This document shows positions 44,616 to 54,117 of a stretch of 64,000 nucleotides of DNA, one piece after another. The notes below the pieces were generated by a model. It was not told the DNA's origin and did no database searches. It saw nothing but the letters and a program-made list of their open reading frames with translations. Source of the DNA: Alphaproteobacteria bacterium (lineage in GTDB: Bacteria > Pseudomonadota > Alphaproteobacteria > Rhizobiales > Rhizobiaceae); the NCBI GenBank assembly GCA_024742485.1, contig JANSYK010000001.1, positions 1,798,001 through 1,862,000 on the forward strand, written 5' to 3'. The first letter of the stretch is position 1, and the number at the start of each line of letters is the position of its first letter. The position numbers and the translations under genes were made by a program.

Positions 44616-45386
44616 CTAGATTTTGTAGCGCTCCTTGAGCCACAAAATCCATTTTCGATATTTGTAGGTCTGAATGCCCCAGGCCCGATTCACCATCTGG
44701 TCATCTTCACCGGTAACAAACTGAAAAAGGCTTGACGGTTTTTCCGAGAAAAAGTCCGCATGTTCAACCTGAAAGGAGTTGCCGAACCTGTCCCAGATGC
44801 CTTTGTTCTTTTGTTCCGTTATGTGCCCATGCAGGGCCATGATTCCATGCTTTTCCAGATGATCCAGAAACAATAATGTGAGCGTTGTATAATACCCCCT
44901 TCCATATCCTGCACGTAAAATATTGCAGTGATAATGCGCCGGGTAGTCACCGTATGAGATTTCCGGTGCCTCTCGCCAGGAATTGAAAAAGAACCAGCGC
45001 AGGTATCGACCCGATTGCGGTTTCTTGTATTGCCGCGTTGCAAACCGCCAGAGCGCCTTGCCGACATAGCGCGGCATAATGCTGCGTCCCATGGTTCTTA
45101 CGAATTTCTTGTGATCTGTGCTTCCCAGAAAATAACCTATGATGGAGCCATCCTGTTCAACGACCCAAGACGCTTCGGGGGCAAAATCCGTGTAGTATCT
45201 GGTCCAGTAGTCCGCGTGCAGCTCACGATCTTCGAAAACCGCTTCACATCCCCTGTTACGGTAGGCCGTTCTGCAACAGATGTCGCGAACCGCCTGCCGG
45301 TCCTCCGGGCGAAGCGGTCTGATCGTTCCCGCCCCGGCAACCTTGTTGTTTCGATCGATCTTGGCAGCCGCAGTGTTAGCGGGCAT
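44616..45386 (-). CDS. GNAT-type N-acetyltransferase-like protein
   Basis: 256 aa from ATG 45386, which overlaps the upstream gene by 11 bp. The N-terminal IRPLRPEDRQAVRDICCRTAY and SWVVEQDGSIIGYFLG are the beta strands of a GNAT fold. The AcCoA loop is YGRGYYTTLTLLFLDHLEKHGIMALHGHI, which replaces the standard R/Q-x-x-G-x-G/A by RAGYGRGYY. The C-terminus is basic and Trp/Tyr-rich. It may modify an amino sugar or a protein in the pathway; the substrate is unknown. Confidence 0.78.
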   Translation of the reverse strand: MPANTAAAKIDRNNKVAGAGTIRPLRPEDRQAVRDICCRTAYRNRGCEAVFEDRELHADYWTRYYTDFAPEASWVVEQDGSIIGYFLGSTDHKKFVRTMGRSIMPRYVGKALWRFATRQYKKPQSGRYLRWFFFNSWREAPEISYGDYPAHYHCNILRAGYGRGYYTTLTLLFLDHLEKHGIMALHGHITEQKNKGIWDRFGNSFQVEHADFFSEKPSSLFQFVTGEDDQMVNRAWGIQTYKYRKWILWLKERYKI

Positions 45387-46374
45387 AGGTGTTTTGCCCC
45401 CACGCGACAGGTGTACCCGACAAGACCCGAACAAGGACAGCCGGTGCTATGACGAACACCAATGGTTCATAGATGAAAGCGGCTGACCAATTCGAACGCC
45501 GCCCCAGTTTCCAAACCGCAGCGGCCACAAGCGCAACCCCCAGAAGGTAGCGGACCGCCAAAATAGCCCATGCGACCGCACCACCAACCACAATGGCTGT
45601 CACGAGCGCCAACAGCAAAGACAGTGGGACGATAGTCAAAATGGCCGCGAGAACCGAATACCGGCCGGATGAAACCCGCATGGTTCGTGCCACCAGTTCG
45701 CGAAAATTCTTGCAGGGCTCGAATTCCACGAGGCAATCCTTCCGGGCATAGGCGATTTTTGCCCCCATTGCCTGAATCGCCATTCCGAATTGCAAATCCT
45801 CGGTCAGCGCCATTCCCAGAGCGTCAAATCCCCCCGCATCGCGATAAAGGGACGACTTGAAGCAAAAATTTCCAAACAGAATGCCGCCCGAAATTCCTAT
45901 CCGTCTGACCGCTGCCGAGATCAGCAGATAATAGCTGACATCACACGATTGCCAGGCACCGATCCAGCCTGATTGCGGAACAAAGCCTACCGGCCCGGCA
46001 ACCGCATCGGCGTGGCCGTCAACCACCGGCTGTGACATTTTTTTTACCCAGTCCACCGGAGGGCATCCATCAGCATCCAGTGTCAGGATGATATCGCCCC
46101 TGGCCCTTCGAAATCCCAGATCCAGCGCGCGTTGCCGAGATGTAAGCGTTGCCTCCGGCGCACGCTCATTGTGCAATATGGTCAGGATATTGGACCCGGA
46201 CGCAGCGGCTTCGGCGACGGTGCCATCCGAACTCCCATCATCTACCAAAAGGATTTCCAGCATCCCGCTTTCTAGGCCCCGCTGGTTCGACAGGGCACGG
46301 ATGGTTTGAAGGATATGACGCTCTTCATTGTGGGTGGTCACAATGACGGTGAAACGGATGTCCGAGTTTTGCAT
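45376..46374 (-). CDS. Glycosyltransferase family 2 with C-terminal membrane anchor
   Basis: 332 aa. GT2 marks are FTVIVTTHNEERHILQTI, ILLVDDGSSDGTV, ARGDIILTLDADGCPP (D100-x-D102) and AGGFDALGMALTEDLQFGMAIQAMGAKI. Residues about 235-320 hold three to four membrane helices, so the catalytic part sits at the inner face of the inner membrane, typical of enzymes using a lipid acceptor. It overlaps the GNAT gene by 11 bp and lies 21 bp after the second LpxB-like gene. Confidence 0.9.
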   Translation of the reverse strand: MQNSDIRFTVIVTTHNEERHILQTIRALSNQRGLESGMLEILLVDDGSSDGTVAEAAASGSNILTILHNERAPEATLTSRQRALDLGFRRARGDIILTLDADGCPPVDWVKKMSQPVVDGHADAVAGPVGFVPQSGWIGAWQSCDVSYYLLISAAVRRIGISGGILFGNFCFKSSLYRDAGGFDALGMALTEDLQFGMAIQAMGAKIAYARKDCLVEFEPCKNFRELVARTMRVSSGRYSVLAAILTIVPLSLLLALVTAIVVGGAVAWAILAVRYLLGVALVAAAVWKLGRRSNWSAAFIYEPLVFVIAPAVLVRVLSGTPVAWGQNTYAR

Positions 46375-46395
46375 GCTGTGAATAGCCCCAAACGG

Positions 46396-47637
46396 TCAAA
46401 GCGAACCAACGCGCCGCATGCTCAAGATATCCTGAACACGTCCCGCGATTGCCTTGCTTGCTCCGGGCTGCCCCATCCGCTCCCGGCCTGCGAGCGCCAT
46501 CCTGTGACAGGCGGTCGTATCCTGCAAGAGCGAAAGCGCAGCTTCGGCAATATTGTTGGCGTCATTTTCCGCCATGACCGCTGATTCCCCGAAGAACTTC
46601 ATCTTCATCCGTACATAATTTCTGCCTTGCACACCGTTGGATGGGACGGCGACCAGAGGGATCCCAAGTCCGACCGCCTGTTCATTCGCGGTACCGGCCA
46701 TGCCGATAGCCAGGGACGCGGCATGTAAGATGTCTGGAAAGCGATCCGTCAGGATCAGAACGCGACTGCCGGATTCGTGGGTCAGTGCGAGGGCTGTGTT
46801 GTCAGGGATATCACCGCGGGTGGGGCGCATCAGGCTCCACTGACCTTCGCCGGCCGCAGTAATCTTCTCTATGATCGTGCGCATCGGAAGCGAACGATGT
46901 GCGGCAAAAACAAACCCAAGCGATGCCGGACAATCGTGTTTTTCCGAAATCCGAACCGCTGCGGCCAGAAGCAGGAACAGATTTTCGACGGCGTCGGGAC
47001 GGGAGCCGGGGAGCATGGCGATCCATGTCCCGTTCGCACCAATGTGCCCGATGCCATCACCCGGCGCGAGGCCGTCCATCATGGGATTGCCGAGATATTC
47101 ATTTGGGACCGCTGAATTCCGAAGTCGTTCCGAGGTGAGCCGATCACGGGGAAAAACGGCCAGACAGCACCGGCGCATCAGGCGCTTTTCCAGATAGGTA
47201 TAGCCGTCACCGGACTCATAGTAGGCCGATTTCGCACAGGCGATGAAGATCAGCGGCAAATTGCTGACGCGGCTGACGAGCAGAGGAATAATGTCACCGA
47301 CGCCGAGGATGAAATCGTAGCGACTTCGAATGGATCGTGTGAACTGATACTGTTTCCAGTGGGTCTTGATCCATCCATTCCTCAGATCGGCGGACATCAA
47401 TCGCCAGTCGAGTGTCGCAAAACCTGCGCTGGGAAGCGTGTTCTTCGGGCCGACAACCTCAATACCCAAACCGCCATACGCCCTTCCCTCACCAACCATT
47501 GGCCACGCGTCAACAGTCACCTGGTTTGGACTCGCGTCGAGCAGGCACCCCAGCACTTTGCATGCGATGTCATCCTCGCCGTGCCCGTTGCTGACGACCA
47601 GCAACCGTTTCTTCTTCGCAGTTTGCTCAGAACCCAT
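46396..47637 (-). CDS. LpxB-related protein 2 (lipid-A-disaccharide synthase-related family)
   Basis: 413 aa from ATG 47637; the frame is open further upstream. The start KRLLVVSNGHGEDDIACKVL is the NGHGED block of the family named 'lipid-A-disaccharide synthase-related'. Then IAMLPGSRPDAVENLFLLLAA (LpxB LPGSR) and ILHAASLAIGMAGTANEQAVGLGIPLVAVP (the UDP-sugar site counterpart) follow. It is clearly different from protein 1 in its N-terminal half. It probably acts in lipid or polyprenol glycosylation. The two LpxB-like genes in one operon suggest two successive or heteromeric steps. Confidence 0.85.
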   Translation of the reverse strand: MGSEQTAKKKRLLVVSNGHGEDDIACKVLGCLLDASPNQVTVDAWPMVGEGRAYGGLGIEVVGPKNTLPSAGFATLDWRLMSADLRNGWIKTHWKQYQFTRSIRSRYDFILGVGDIIPLLVSRVSNLPLIFIACAKSAYYESGDGYTYLEKRLMRRCCLAVFPRDRLTSERLRNSAVPNEYLGNPMMDGLAPGDGIGHIGANGTWIAMLPGSRPDAVENLFLLLAAAVRISEKHDCPASLGFVFAAHRSLPMRTIIEKITAAGEGQWSLMRPTRGDIPDNTALALTHESGSRVLILTDRFPDILHAASLAIGMAGTANEQAVGLGIPLVAVPSNGVQGRNYVRMKMKFFGESAVMAENDANNIAEAALSLLQDTTACHRMALAGRERMGQPGASKAIAGRVQDILSMRRVGSL

Positions 47638-47780
47638 GGTGCTTCCAAGTTGTCGCATTCGTCCAGAGCACGGTTTCGAACTGCCCGAAACGCAAACGAA
47701 CCGAGCGCATGATCTCTGTTCGAACTGCGGATCCGTGTTTGTCTGCCGGGTAAAGGGGGATTGACGATGCAAACACGGTG

Positions 47781-49487
47781 CTATTCACAATCTCGCGATG
47801 CATCGGCGGGCGCGATGCTCTGCGTCCGATCCGTCAGGAGCACCATCTCAAGCCCCGCAATTCCTGCACATCCGCTAATGCGCAGCATGGGCAACCGATG
47901 GGCCATCCTGTTCCAGTTTTTCCTCGGCATGAGCACCACAGACTTGGGATTTTCATCTCTCCATTTCCTGATCCCCGCGGCATCCGCCAACTCCCGATAG
48001 GGAATTCCGAGATGGTAGACAAAGACACCGCTGATCCCATGCTTGATGCCCACCTGGTACCCCTGCTCCACGAAGGGACGGGCCAGTTGCGCCGTCGGTT
48101 TGGTGCTCCAGATGGGGTTCAAGGATGCCATCACCTGCAGCACCAGCAGATTGATCCAGATCGTTTGACCGACCAGTACCAGCAGCAACAGCCGCGGTTG
48201 CCCCCGTGCCCGAAACACCCACAGAGTTAAGCCAAGTACAATCGACAGGCCACCCGTCACCGTGACGCCTCGAAGTTCCACCCCGTATTTGCTTTGCAAA
48301 AATGTCTGCAGATCCGGCAGGTTGCCGGCAATTGCAAGCAGCCCGCCGATTGCGATGAAGTACAGCGCAATACACTTCCAGAAAGTGTTGCGCTGCGCGG
48401 CGCTCAAGCGTGAAAAACGGTCCGCCGCAATAATGCTCAGCAAGACCAGAAGCGGGAGCAGATAATACTCATGCTTCTCACCGATGGCGGACACCAGTCC
48501 AAATCCGACCACAAGGCACCCGACAGCAAACATTGTGCCGGTCTGAAACGCGCGTCGCATTTGCGGCATCTGCGCCCCGTTCGGTACGGTTCGCCGCCAA
48601 CCGAAGGCGAAGAGGAGTGTCCACGGCAAAAAGACCAGCGGCAATGTCAGAAAATACCGGCCGTGTTCAAGAACGCCATTGTTGCTGCGCAATCCGCGTT
48701 CAACGATCTGGCCGCGAAGCAATTGCAGCAGATAATCAACACCGGCAATCTGAGCCATACCGGCGGCCCAAAGACCAGAGACACCGGCTGCCAGCACAAA
48801 CCCGATCACGAAATCCCGACGCATCAACACCGAAAGCCGATTGGTCCACCAAAGGTATCCCAGAAGCCCGATCACGGGAAAAGCAAATCCCAGGGGTCCC
48901 TTTGTCATGATCGCCAGGGCCGACCAGAGGAACCCGAAAATGATCGAGCGATTTGCATCGCTTTTGGCAATGCCATCATAAAAACAGGCCCAACTCAAAC
49001 AGATGAATGCCGTGAACAGAAAATCCATCCTGGCGTAGTGGCTCAGCACCAGGAAGTAGCTGCCCGTCGCAACAATGACCAGTGCCAGCAGAGCCATCTG
49101 CCGATCACCCAGCAGACGCTGTGCAACGTAATGGGTTGCGAGGAGGAAACAGAAGACCGTGAGCGCCAATCCGAGGAACACAACCCATTGCTCACGGGAC
49201 GACAACAATCGCATCAACGCCGTCAGAAACAAAAAATAGACCGGTGGCTTGTCAGGGTAGAACTCGCCATTCAGATTGAGCGCCAGCCAGTCCCCATTGT
49301 CGAGGATCTGAAGCAGGACGCCGGCGTGACGCACTTCATCCGACCACCACAAATCACGCGCCCACAGCGTCAACCCGTTTTGGCACAACGCAATGATGAA
49401 GACCGACAGAACCGGGTGGTTGGCGGCAAACCGCCACAGGGGCGCCGCCCGACCGGCAAACAAACGATCTTCTGCTGGTATCGTCAT
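47781..49487 (-). CDS. GT39/ArnT-like membrane glycosyltransferase 1
   Basis: 568 aa from ATG 49487 (GTG 49490 just before). About 12 helices. The first periplasmic loop has the metal site WWSDEVRHAG and, further on, EFYPDKPPVYFLFL, matching the DE and P-D-K-P-P-x-Y motif of ArnT, which uses an undecaprenyl-phosphate-linked sugar donor. A C-terminal soluble domain of about 130 residues follows the last helix. The gene is in the LptF-to-MsbA-like run. A paralogue of the same build starts at 52301 on the opposite strand. Confidence 0.9.
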   Translation of the reverse strand: MTIPAEDRLFAGRAAPLWRFAANHPVLSVFIIALCQNGLTLWARDLWWSDEVRHAGVLLQILDNGDWLALNLNGEFYPDKPPVYFLFLTALMRLLSSREQWVVFLGLALTVFCFLLATHYVAQRLLGDRQMALLALVIVATGSYFLVLSHYARMDFLFTAFICLSWACFYDGIAKSDANRSIIFGFLWSALAIMTKGPLGFAFPVIGLLGYLWWTNRLSVLMRRDFVIGFVLAAGVSGLWAAGMAQIAGVDYLLQLLRGQIVERGLRSNNGVLEHGRYFLTLPLVFLPWTLLFAFGWRRTVPNGAQMPQMRRAFQTGTMFAVGCLVVGFGLVSAIGEKHEYYLLPLLVLLSIIAADRFSRLSAAQRNTFWKCIALYFIAIGGLLAIAGNLPDLQTFLQSKYGVELRGVTVTGGLSIVLGLTLWVFRARGQPRLLLLVLVGQTIWINLLVLQVMASLNPIWSTKPTAQLARPFVEQGYQVGIKHGISGVFVYHLGIPYRELADAAGIRKWRDENPKSVVLMPRKNWNRMAHRLPMLRISGCAGIAGLEMVLLTDRTQSIAPADASRDCE

Positions 49488-49560
49488 CACGGGATACGAG
49501 ACGTTTGCAGTGCAGGACGCAACACAAAAACACCACAGTTGCGAAAAACCCCACTCACTG

Positions 49561-50685
49561 TCAGCTCTGCTCCGCTTTGAACAGCACGACGGTCACACCG
49601 GCCAGTGCGACAAAGAAGGGAACCGACCAGGCTGCTACAGCCGGCGACACAAGGCCTCTGCCACCCAATACGCCCAGTACCGTGCTAACGACATACAGGA
49701 AAAAACTGGCGAGAATTGTCAAAATGACATCGCTTTTCCATTGATGCATCAGAAGCGGTCGCATGACGATAGCCGATGAGAGCAAGGCAACAGCCGCCAA
49801 AAGCACAGGCAGGGCCGCCAACCATTGAAATTGCACCCTGAACTTGTGTGGCGACAGACCAAGTGCGGTGGCCATCTGAATTTTCCCCGGCAGTGCAAAT
49901 ACGGATACGGAATATTCATCCCCGAATTTCTCCCGCAGCATTTCAGCCGACACACTTGCGACGATCATGCTCTCCGTCAGCGGTCTGGTAATACCCCCTT
50001 CCGTGATTGAACCGTCTCCTGGAAGCGTCCATCCCTCCGGGCTCCACACTGCTTTGCTGACATCGGCTCGATAGATCAGATTATGTTCATTGTCGAAACG
50101 GAAAAATGATGTGTCGTAAAGCGTTGTTCCGTCCGAAGAAGAGCCATTGGCGACAATGATCATTGTGCCCTCGGCGTCCTTCGTGACCAACTCATTCGTT
50201 TCGTCCGACCGGTTGCGCTCGCGGCTCCCCTGATTGATGGACAGGGTGAGGCCGTCCGCCTCGGCCTCGGCCCGGACTGCTAGCGGGTTGAGCACGCTGA
50301 CATACGCAATCCCGAATACGAGTCCGCAAGCGGAAACCGGCATCAGAAGCTGCCAGGGGGAAAGGCCGGATTGCAGGATCGCGACCAATTCCAGATGTCG
50401 GCTTAACCGATAGAGAGTGAGCGCAGCCGATACGAGAATGATATGAGGCAGAACATCCTGCATCAGAATTGGTACGCGAAAGGTCGCGATGACGAACAGA
50501 TCCACCATCGACCAATTGCCGCCATCGCCCAGCCTTCGAGACATATCAGCGAATTGTCCGATCAGGAGGATGAGGCTGAACGCAAAAAGAACCAGGAGCG
50601 CATTCTTCAAATGCTGCCGAAACAGATAGAAATATATGACGCGCTTATCCACGAACGCACCCCGATTACCCGGCAAAACAATCAC
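49561..50685 (-). CDS. lptG: LptG-like permease (YjgP/YjgQ family)
   Basis: 374 aa, six helices (three at each end) around a beta-jellyroll middle domain. The start is GTG 50685 or, more likely by family length, GTG 50652 (MDKRVIYFY...). The early helix has YLFRQHLKNALLVLFAFSLILLIGQFAD, then the PxQLL-type coupling helix DSGLSPWQLLMPVSACGLVFG. The upstream neighbour is LptF-like. LptF/G with LptB power LPS removal from the inner membrane, and LptG pairs with LptF as a dimer. Its presence inside a glycolipid gene run, with no lptB or lptC, suggests a pathway-specific paralogue, but it could also be the only copy in the genome. Confidence 0.86.
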   Translation of the reverse strand: MIVLPGNRGAFVDKRVIYFYLFRQHLKNALLVLFAFSLILLIGQFADMSRRLGDGGNWSMVDLFVIATFRVPILMQDVLPHIILVSAALTLYRLSRHLELVAILQSGLSPWQLLMPVSACGLVFGIAYVSVLNPLAVRAEAEADGLTLSINQGSRERNRSDETNELVTKDAEGTMIIVANGSSSDGTTLYDTSFFRFDNEHNLIYRADVSKAVWSPEGWTLPGDGSITEGGITRPLTESMIVASVSAEMLREKFGDEYSVSVFALPGKIQMATALGLSPHKFRVQFQWLAALPVLLAAVALLSSAIVMRPLLMHQWKSDVILTILASFFLYVVSTVLGVLGGRGLVSPAVAAWSVPFFVALAGVTVVLFKAEQS

Positions 50686-50843
50686 CGCAGCCCAGAGTTT
50701 CGACGGACCCTTGGATCAATATCCGTCAATCTCATTCGTTGCTGCGCACCCGAAGGGTTTGGCCTCGAAATACGATCGTTCACGTTTCTTCAGCACCCCA
50801 TCTGTGCCGTAGGCATGAGCCCTATCCAACCGGCAGAAACGAG

Positions 50844-51932
50844 TCAACGCTCCGATCGCTTGATATAACCCGTCAGCGTCACCATGGAAAACAGTAAAAT
50901 CGTCCCGATCGGTAATATCAGGGTGATCAAGGCCGCTGTGTTGCTGGACCCCGCTCGGCCGATCAGCACAAGGCCAAGAACTTTCAGGACAGCTGCGGCG
51001 GTCAGGCAGACGGGCAGTCTTGCACCAACGCGCCGGCGAACGAGTCCGGTCCGCACAACGGCGAATGCCGCGATGCTGAAAAAGGCCAGCGGATAGAGCC
51101 AGTCTGAAAAGCGGCGGACAAGTTCTCTTTGAACCGAATTGGACGAGCTACCATACCTCCAGGAACGGACAAGAGAGGAGGTTCCGGTTTGCCGGGGCCG
51201 ATAGCCCAGATCGGACGATCTGGAAAAGAGGCTTTCAATGTCCACCAGATAATTGTCGAACACGATCTGGCTGGTTCCGCCGGAATTCCGGTCGCGGTAT
51301 TGAATGGTCCCGTCGCTTAGTCTGAGAACATTCAGGCCATTGATTTCCAGCAGCCACCCGGATTTTGCATAATAGGTCTGTTCGGTCGTGTCGTCGCGCC
51401 GGTCCAGAATAAACACCCTGTCGAGACTGCCGTTTGCACCCTGCTCGGCAATGCGCACGTGAAGCCCGCTCTCGACTTCTTGCAGGGCGCCGCTTCCGGC
51501 CGCGATCTGTATCGCATTGTATTTCATCGAGTTGATCAGATCGCGCACCATGCGATTGGCGGCAGGCTCCACAAACAGGCTGATCAACAATATGGACACC
51601 GAAATTAGGGCAGTCAGCACGGCCGCCGGTGTCAGCAGGTATGACGGTCTGGCTCCTGTCGCGGAAATAATCGCGACCTCATTGTCTTCCTCCATCAAGT
51701 CGAATGTTTGCACCACGGCGATCAGCAGTGCGAAAGGCAGAATCGAAACCGTTATTGTTGGAACGAAGAACAGGAAGAATTCCAGTACGATGAAGACATT
51801 CTGGCGCGCATCGATGATGCGCGTCACCTGATTGAGGATCTGAGTGGCGATGACGATGAAACCGACACCGGAATAGATAATCAGAGCCCTGATCGCGATG
51901 CGTTTGAAAATGCTCTTTTGAATCAGATCCAT
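50844..51932 (-). CDS. lptF: LptF-like permease (YjgP/YjgQ family)
   Basis: 362 aa with the same helix-jellyroll-helix layout as LptG. MDLIQKSIFKRIAIRALIIYSGV starts helix 1. The coupling region reads MEEDNEVAIISATGARPSYLLTPAAVL, the usual E-x-ATGA-R-x-S in LptF. The C-terminal helices begin ELVRRFSDWLYPLAFFSIAAFAVV. It lies 158 bp upstream of lptG, the normal lptF-lptG order. It heads the minus-strand run and is divergent from the second ArnT-like gene. Confidence 0.88.
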   Translation of the reverse strand: MDLIQKSIFKRIAIRALIIYSGVGFIVIATQILNQVTRIIDARQNVFIVLEFFLFFVPTITVSILPFALLIAVVQTFDLMEEDNEVAIISATGARPSYLLTPAAVLTALISVSILLISLFVEPAANRMVRDLINSMKYNAIQIAAGSGALQEVESGLHVRIAEQGANGSLDRVFILDRRDDTTEQTYYAKSGWLLEINGLNVLRLSDGTIQYRDRNSGGTSQIVFDNYLVDIESLFSRSSDLGYRPRQTGTSSLVRSWRYGSSSNSVQRELVRRFSDWLYPLAFFSIAAFAVVRTGLVRRRVGARLPVCLTAAAVLKVLGLVLIGRAGSSNTAALITLILPIGTILLFSMVTLTGYIKRSER

Positions 51933-52300
51933 ATCGGGACATTCAGACCAATACGGATATCATCCGACCGGCACAATCCATCCAGGCCAATCCTGTTGGC
52001 TGGAACAGCCCCGCAGACCCGCAATCAGGGCGATGCGAATACGCCACGAGCAAACTATGCTCCATTTGCAGGTGGCGCCGCCCTTGCAGACCTGTTTGCA
52101 TTCCGTGTGTCGCCCTTCCGCAGCATGAACCCAAACGACAAGGTCTTGACAATCATTCCCGTTTGAAGAACGTCGTTGACCTTACACCGCAAGATACCCG
52201 CCAACAAGACAGTGAAAAGCGTTGCCGACATTGAACTTCCCTGCTCCGGCAATCGTCCGGCCCGGCGCACCATGGTACGGATTTGGGTGATCGTGAAGCC
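51933..52300. other. 368-bp divergent spacer between LptF and the second ArnT-like gene
   Basis: No gene is supported. Short open frames overlap on both strands, but none has a recognised domain. It should hold the promoter of the eight-gene minus-strand run and of the GT39 gene on the plus strand. Confidence 0.55.
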
Positions 52301-53983
52301 ATGACCGGGCAGCGCCCCTCCCCTGTTGCAAACGGATGGGGTCGACAAATCCGCTGGATTGTCAAACACCCTGCCCTGCTTCCATGTCTGCTGCTGGCAA
52401 TCCAGACCCTACCAACTCTTTGGGCAAAGGACGCCTGGTTTTCCGACGAGGTTCGGCACGCCGCCGTTCTTGTGCAAATGATCGAACAGGGCCACTGGCT
52501 CGTGCTTCATCTGGGCGAATCCTTCTACCCGGACAAGCCGCCGCTCTATTTCTGGCTTCTGGCGGCCATTGCCTGGATATCCGGATCGACGGCACCATCG
52601 GTATTCATGGCGGGGGCGGCCGTGTCCGCAATCGCATTTCTGTTTGCAACCATCAAGGCTGCAAACAGTTTTGTCCAGAGCCGGGTGGTCGCCTTGCTGG
52701 CCGGGCTCTTGCTGATCAGCAATTTCTATTTCATCCAGCGCGCGCATTTTCCGCGCATGGATCTTCTTTTTGCGACGTTCATCCTGCTCAGCCATGTTTG
52801 TTTCTACCGGGCTGTTTCCCGATCGGCGGGTCAGCTGTTGTGGGTCTCCACTGCCTTTCTGTTTGCAGGATTGGCGACGCTGACCAAAGGTCCGGTCGGT
52901 TTTGTTCTGCCCTTTGTCAGCGTCCTTGCCTTCGCCGCGCTGGAGCGCCGATTGGGGGCGGTTATCAATCGCAACATGATGATCGGTGCATTGGCTTTCA
53001 TCCTCCCGATGTTGGCCTATCTCCTCGGTGTCTATCTTACATCCGGTGAGGCATTCATCCGCGCAATCCTGGTCGACCAGACACTGCAGCGTGCCCTGGA
53101 CACACCGAGGCTGGCCGGGCCGATCTACTATTATCTGCAAAAATTGCCGGAGATTTTCCTGCCTTGGTCGCTGATCATTTTCTTTCTCCCGTGGCGACAG
53201 ATGCTGACCATCCGAAAACACGCCAGACCAAAACAACAGGAAACGAGCAGGTCCAGCGGCCACCTTTACATTTTGGTCAGCGCCCTTGCCAGCCTGGCCG
53301 TGATTTCCGCCTTTGACTACAAAATCACATTCCTGCTGATCACATTGCTGCCTCAGGTGGCATTGCTGTGTGCCATTCATCTCAACCGATTGGTCAAAGC
53401 CAGGCGGAGGGCCCTGTTTGCGCTGATCACAGTGGTCTACATCTGTGCGGCAGCCATCATTCCCTTTGCGGGAAAGTTCACATTATGGCCGGGTCACGTG
53501 AGGGGTGAGCTTCTCGTTGCCATGGCATGTGTTCCGATGATCATCGGAATGCTGCTGACCTTCAGGCGGCAGGCCCTGATCTATTGCACAGTCGTGGCCC
53601 TGGGCTCGACGCTTGTGTCGCTGCCCTTTTATCTGGTCACGATCAGCGGTCTCGATGCGGTCATGTCTCCGGCCGATTTCGGTGCCCGATTGGGCCGCGC
53701 CGCAAGAAATGGTCAGACAGCGCTTTACCACCATCCATTCAGAGCCGGCATTTTCGACTATCACGCAGGGATGGTGATTCCCTATATCGATAATCTTCAG
53801 CAGGTCCGCAGACAAATGGAGGCGAGCAAGTGCGGCGTGCTCGCGATCCGATCCAAAGACTGGTCAGATTGGCGCGAAAAGCCGGATAATTTTGTCATCC
53901 TTTCCGAACAGCAATTGGACTATGAATCCTACATGCTCGTTGGTTGGGGCGGTAACGCTTGCCATTTCGGTTCCGACGCCTAG
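52301..53983 (+). CDS. GT39/ArnT-like membrane glycosyltransferase 2
   Basis: 560 aa from ATG 52301; the open frame starts at a TTG six codons before. It has the same layout as the other ArnT-like protein: AWFSDEVRHAAVLVQM in the first loop, FYPDKPPLYFWLL next, then TLTKGPVGFVLPF, and a soluble C-terminal domain. Similarity to its minus-strand paralogue extends over the full length, so the pair arose by duplication. The donor is probably a polyprenyl-phosphate sugar. It lies 134 bp before the radical SAM gene. Confidence 0.9.
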   Translation: MTGQRPSPVANGWGRQIRWIVKHPALLPCLLLAIQTLPTLWAKDAWFSDEVRHAAVLVQMIEQGHWLVLHLGESFYPDKPPLYFWLLAAIAWISGSTAPSVFMAGAAVSAIAFLFATIKAANSFVQSRVVALLAGLLLISNFYFIQRAHFPRMDLLFATFILLSHVCFYRAVSRSAGQLLWVSTAFLFAGLATLTKGPVGFVLPFVSVLAFAALERRLGAVINRNMMIGALAFILPMLAYLLGVYLTSGEAFIRAILVDQTLQRALDTPRLAGPIYYYLQKLPEIFLPWSLIIFFLPWRQMLTIRKHARPKQQETSRSSGHLYILVSALASLAVISAFDYKITFLLITLLPQVALLCAIHLNRLVKARRRALFALITVVYICAAAIIPFAGKFTLWPGHVRGELLVAMACVPMIIGMLLTFRRQALIYCTVVALGSTLVSLPFYLVTISGLDAVMSPADFGARLGRAARNGQTALYHHPFRAGIFDYHAGMVIPYIDNLQQVRRQMEASKCGVLAIRSKDWSDWREKPDNFVILSEQQLDYESYMLVGWGGNACHFGSDA

Positions 53984-54117
53984 TTCCATTCCTTAGGAGA
54001 GTGTCGGGTTCAATGCCCGTGGTGCGGTTTGACCTGCGCAAAGCCATCTCATACAAATGAAGCAATAATGTCGGCGAAAGATCGGCACTCCAATCCAGAC
54101 AGAGTGGGGCGATAGTC

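Noticed and set aside
48471-49580. Plus-strand open frame of 369 codons opposite the ArnT-like gene
   Set aside because: Antisense shadow rich in His, Arg and Gln; no domain.
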